Shown here: positions 53,729-56,517 of the stretch, piece after piece
Layout of the letters: every line of letters begins with the position of its first letter
Numbering within the stretch: position 1 is the stretch's first letter
NCBI GenBank assembly: GCA_005808475.1
Contig: SYLY01000285.1
Span: 1 to 56,517, forward strand
Direction: 5' to 3'
Source: Acidobacteriota bacterium
GTDB taxonomy: Bacteria > Acidobacteriota > Terriglobia > Bryobacterales > Bryobacteraceae
DNA length: 56,517 nt
Made by a program: the position numbers and the translations under genes
The notes under the pieces: generated by a model
Database searches by the model: none
What the model was told of the DNA's origin: nothing
Seen by the model: the letters and a program-made list of their open reading frames with translations, nothing else

Positions 53729-55491
53729 GCGAATTCTCGGAGTTGGTTCGCGACCAGGTCGACATCGTGTCGGTGGTTCGCGAGTACGTCCCCCGGCTTC
53801 GCAGAGCGGGGACGCGTTGGGTGGCGCCGTGTCCTTTTCACAACGAACGGACGCCGTCCTTCGGCGTGAACGAGAACCTTCGGATCTTCAAGTGTTTCGG
53901 CTGCGGCAAGGGCGGCGACGTGTTCAAGTTCGTCCAGGAGATGGAAAGCACGACCTGGTGGGAGGCCGTGAAGTCGCTCGCCGAGCGCAACGGAATCCCA
54001 TTGCCCAAACGAAGCCAACAGGCGGACGAGGACGCCAAGCGGCGGTCCGGGCTGTTCGAAATGCACGAGAAGGCGCTCGAGTTCTACCGGTCGCAGTTGG
54101 CCTCGTCCGCGGGCGCGGAGGCGAGGGCATATCTGGTCAAGCGAGGCGTGGCGCCGGCGCTGGCGGACGAGTTCGGGATCGGCGTTTCCGATCGCGGCGG
54201 CCAGACATTGGTGAGGCGGTTGCAACAGGCGGGGTTTCCGCCGGACAGTATCGAGTCGGCTGGCCTAGCCGTGAAGCGCCAGGACGGATCGGGCTACTTC
54301 GACCGGTTCCGCGGCCGGCTGATGTTTCCATTGCACAGCGAACAGAGCAAGATCATCGGGTTCGCCGGCCGGGCGCTCAACGACGACGACCAGCCCAAGT
54401 ACCTCAATTCGCCCGAAACCGAGCTCTATCAGAAGAAGCTGGTGTTGTTCAATCTGAATCGCGCCCGGAAGGCGATTCCCAAGCTCGACCACGCGATCCT
54501 GGTGGAAGGCTACATGGACGTCATCGGGCTCCACGGCGGCGGCGTGATGGAATCGGTGGCGAGTTGCGGAACGGCGCTCGGCGTGGAGCAGGCGCGGGTG
54601 CTCAAGCGCTTCTCCGAGAACGTCGTGATCAACTTCGATCCCGACCCGGCGGGGATGAACGCCACCGAGCGGACCATTGGCCTGCTGCTCGAGGAGCAGT
54701 TGCGGATCAAGGTGCTGGAACTGCCGGATGGGCTGGATCCGGACGAGTTCGTGCTGCGGCACGGCGCGGATGCCTACCGGGAGCTGATCAAGCGGGCGCC
54801 CCGGTATTTCCATTGGCTCGCCGACCGGGCGCGCGGGCGGTTCGACATGAGGTCGGCGGAGGGGCGGATTTCGGCGTTCAAGTTCCTTCTGCCCGCGATC
54901 CAGAAGCTGCACGACAAGCTGGAGCGCGCCGCCACCGCGGAAGACCTGGCCGCTTACCTGGGCGTGGACAAGGGCATGGTGCTCGACCAATTGAAGAAGA
55001 CCGCCGCCAACCGCGAGGCTCCCAAACCGGCCGCCAAAAGGCCGGAGATTCCGCAAACCGAGCGGCTGCTGCTGCGATGCCTGATGGATAGCGGCGACGC
55101 GCGGGCCGAGGTTCTGCCAAGGCTGGCGACGGCGCGGTTCGACGAGCCGCCGGTGCTGGCCGGCATCTACCGGGCGATGGCGGCGGCGGGCGAACCCTTG
55201 CGGTACGACGCCCTCGAGAGCCGCCTCGAGGAGCGGGATCGAAGCCTATTGACAGACGTCGTTTTTGCCGATAATGGATCTAACGAATCAACTCAGGAAA
55301 CGCAGGAGAACCTGCTGGCCCAGGCGCGAAGCTGCCTGGGAGCACTGGAACGCCGCGGCCTGGATTCCCGGATTCGCGAGGTGTCGGCGGAAATCGTCGA
55401 AGCCGAGAAAGCGGGCGACTTCGCGCGGGCGATGGCCGCCATTGAACGGTTGAACGAATTGAAGAAGGACAGTAAACGGCAACGCGGCTAG
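53725..55491 (+). CDS. dnaG: DNA primase
   Basis: This 588-residue primase synthesises RNA primers for replication. The N-terminal zinc ribbon has Cys36, His39, Cys57 and Cys60 (APCPFHNERTPSFG; FKCFGCGKGG). The catalytic TOPRIM part holds HAILVEGYMDVIGLHGG and NFDPDPAGMNATERT (metal-binding acidic residues), and GFAGRALNDDDQPKYLNSPE is typical. The C-terminal part binds helicase. The start overlaps the HMA gene by 4 bp. rpoD follows, giving the classic dnaG-rpoD core of the macromolecular synthesis operon; rpsU is absent. Confidence 0.97.
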   Translation: MSEFSELVRDQVDIVSVVREYVPRLRRAGTRWVAPCPFHNERTPSFGVNENLRIFKCFGCGKGGDVFKFVQEMESTTWWEAVKSLAERNGIPLPKRSQQADEDAKRRSGLFEMHEKALEFYRSQLASSAGAEARAYLVKRGVAPALADEFGIGVSDRGGQTLVRRLQQAGFPPDSIESAGLAVKRQDGSGYFDRFRGRLMFPLHSEQSKIIGFAGRALNDDDQPKYLNSPETELYQKKLVLFNLNRARKAIPKLDHAILVEGYMDVIGLHGGGVMESVASCGTALGVEQARVLKRFSENVVINFDPDPAGMNATERTIGLLLEEQLRIKVLELPDGLDPDEFVLRHGADAYRELIKRAPRYFHWLADRARGRFDMRSAEGRISAFKFLLPAIQKLHDKLERAATAEDLAAYLGVDKGMVLDQLKKTAANREAPKPAAKRPEIPQTERLLLRCLMDSGDARAEVLPRLATARFDEPPVLAGIYRAMAAAGEPLRYDALESRLEERDRSLLTDVVFADNGSNESTQETQENLLAQARSCLGALERRGLDSRIREVSAEIVEAEKAGDFARAMAAIERLNELKKDSKRQRG

Positions 55492-55530
55492 CGCGCGGAA
55501 ACCCTGGTGTAGAATGAGGAGAGTCTGACA

Positions 55531-56517
55531 TTGACCGGTGGACTGGGCAGCGGAGTCGTTGTGGATTCGGCCGATAAGTTCGATTACGAAGGCGTGGGTG
55601 AACTGGCTCCCGATGCGATGTCGGGAGGCCGGGAGTGGGCGGACATGTTCGCCGACTTACAGCGTGAGGGAGTCGATCTGGCCGGCGACGTCAAGATCGA
55701 TTTCGACAAGAAAGAGCCGGACGAAGCCGAGGAACTGGGCGACCTCGAGATCGGCGACTTCGGCGATAAGACCACCGACCCGGTTCGGATGTACCTGCGC
55801 GAGATGGGCACCGTGCCCCTGCTCACGCGGGACGGCGAGATCGAACTGGCCCAGCGCGTCGAGCGTGGCGAACGCGCGATGTCCAAGGCGCTGTCGCGGT
55901 CACCGGTGGTGGTGCTGAAGGTCATCGAACTCGGCCAGGAGGTCCGGGCCGGCCAGAAGAGCGTCTGGGACCTGCTACAGCTGCCCGAGCCCGAGGACGA
56001 GGAAGACCACACTGAGGCCGAGAACGCCAAGTTCCTCGACGCGGTGGACGAAGTCGAGCGAATTTTCCGGCGGTCCCAGGGCTTTCAGCAGAAGCTGCTG
56101 GCGACCTCTCGAACCCTGAAGCCGAAGCTGCACCGGTCGCTGCGGATCGATCTCGGCCGCACCATCGTCACGAACTCGCGTCTCATCCGGGGCATCGAGT
56201 TCTCGCCGATGGTCAAGTACGAAATGGCCGGCGCGGTGCGCGAAGCGGTGGACCGGCTGCGTCCGGTGGAAAGGGAGATCGCCAAGTCGCAACGCCAGTT
56301 GGACGATCCCAGCACTGGCAAGGATGCCCGCAAGTCGCACAAGCTCAGCGTGCAGATGCTGCAGGAACTCGAGGGGCAGTACGGCGCCAGCGCCGTCGAC
56401 CTGCGGCGGACCCTCCAGATTCTCGACCGCGGCGAAGTGGAAGCCGAGGACGCCAAGAAGCAGTTGATCGAGGCCAACCTCCGCCTGGTGGTTTCCATCG
56501 CCAAGCGCTACACCAAC
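55531..56517 (+). CDS. rpoD: Primary sigma factor RpoD, N-terminal part (3' end outside window)
   Basis: This is the first 329 codons of the housekeeping sigma-70, cut off by the window end within region 2 (EANLRLVVSIAKRYTN). Region 1.2 reads DPVRMYLREMGTVPLLTRDG, followed by the long non-conserved region. Region 1.1 is short and acidic. The TTG at 55531 is preferred because GAGGAGAG lies 7 bases upstream (55516-55523); GTG 55561 is the fallback. It follows dnaG by 39 bp. Confidence 0.93.
   Translation, partial: MTGGLGSGVVVDSADKFDYEGVGELAPDAMSGGREWADMFADLQREGVDLAGDVKIDFDKKEPDEAEELGDLEIGDFGDKTTDPVRMYLREMGTVPLLTRDGEIELAQRVERGERAMSKALSRSPVVVLKVIELGQEVRAGQKSVWDLLQLPEPEDEEDHTEAENAKFLDAVDEVERIFRRSQGFQQKLLATSRTLKPKLHRSLRIDLGRTIVTNSRLIRGIEFSPMVKYEMAGAVREAVDRLRPVEREIAKSQRQLDDPSTGKDARKSHKLSVQMLQELEGQYGASAVDLRRTLQILDRGEVEAEDAKKQLIEANLRLVVSIAKRYTN

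Overview
This 56.5 kb window is a gene-dense, high-G+C chromosomal segment. It probably comes from an acidobacterium of the Bryobacterales / Candidatus Solibacter type. The reasoning is family-based: an exported VWA protein of the acidobacterial TIGR03436 type, a DUF1800 + DUF1501 pair, tandem DUF1080 domains, a Ser/Thr kinase fused to a TolB/WD40-like propeller, large secreted M28 and M14 exopeptidases, and at least seven exported proteins with twin-arginine (Tat) signals. No tRNA, rRNA, CRISPR array, prophage or insertion sequence was seen. No gene-free stretch reaches 300 bases.

Layout. 1-2957: proteostasis genes (the C-terminal end of clpB, then a lon gene broken by two in-frame stop codons at its Walker A site). 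3081-5778: an exported metallo-beta-lactamase-fold hydrolase with a sulfite-oxidase-like molybdoenzyme, then two small hypothetical proteins. 5780-10486 (minus): TPR protein, M28 peptidase, uncharacterised Tat protein and aldo/keto reductase in one likely operon. 10534-13982 (plus): APC permease, LysR regulator and ssb, closed by a 15-bp perfect stem. 14066-17729 (minus): DUF1800/DUF1501 pair. 17828-19965: rluE-like pseudouridine synthase, tandem DUF1080 protein, gamma-glutamylcyclotransferase-like protein. 19975-26995 (minus): a tightly packed seven-gene run, surA-like / yhaM-like / blaI-like / eamA / GlcNAc-kinase-like / M20 peptidase / pgk. 27108-30566 (minus): M14 peptidase with a sugar-phosphate-isomerase-like protein, and an FtsB/DivIC-like protein. 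30632-34151: cutA, an MFS carrier, a sulfatase and a small membrane protein. 34163-39068 (minus): amidohydrolase, VWA protein, a 56-residue CTERM mini-protein, mog, moaC and moeA. 39090-46337: amidase, alpha/beta hydrolase, Tat aldo/keto reductase, DUF362 protein, a polytopic membrane protein and a metallophosphoesterase. 46449-50449 (minus): ECF sigma factor, transmembrane anti-sigma factor and Ser/Thr kinase. 50517-53728 (plus, divergent): TonB-dependent receptor and an exported HMA (CxxC) protein. 53725 to the end: dnaG and rpoD, the rpoD gene running off the window.

How the genes may work together. moeA-moaC-mog supply molybdenum cofactor, which the YuiH-like enzyme at 4010-4675 would use. 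The secreted peptidases, D-aminoacylase-like amidohydrolase, amidase, permeases and GlcNAc-kinase-like protein suggest scavenging of peptides, acylated amino acids and cell-wall sugars. The sigma / anti-sigma / kinase operon facing a TonB receptor and an HMA protein looks like an envelope-signalling and metal-uptake locus; that link is inference.

The points most worth checking are: (i) the two stop codons in lon, clustered with other substitutions in about 50 bp; (ii) the anti-sigma factor whose periplasmic half looks like an HNH-type nuclease domain with the motif histidine replaced by tyrosine; (iii) TAnnnT boxes 6-9 bases before many start codons without a Shine-Dalgarno sequence, implying leaderless mRNAs; (iv) four divergent gene pairs whose -10 boxes overlap on opposite strands; and (v) a 56-residue protein made of little more than a signal peptide and a CTERM-like anchor.
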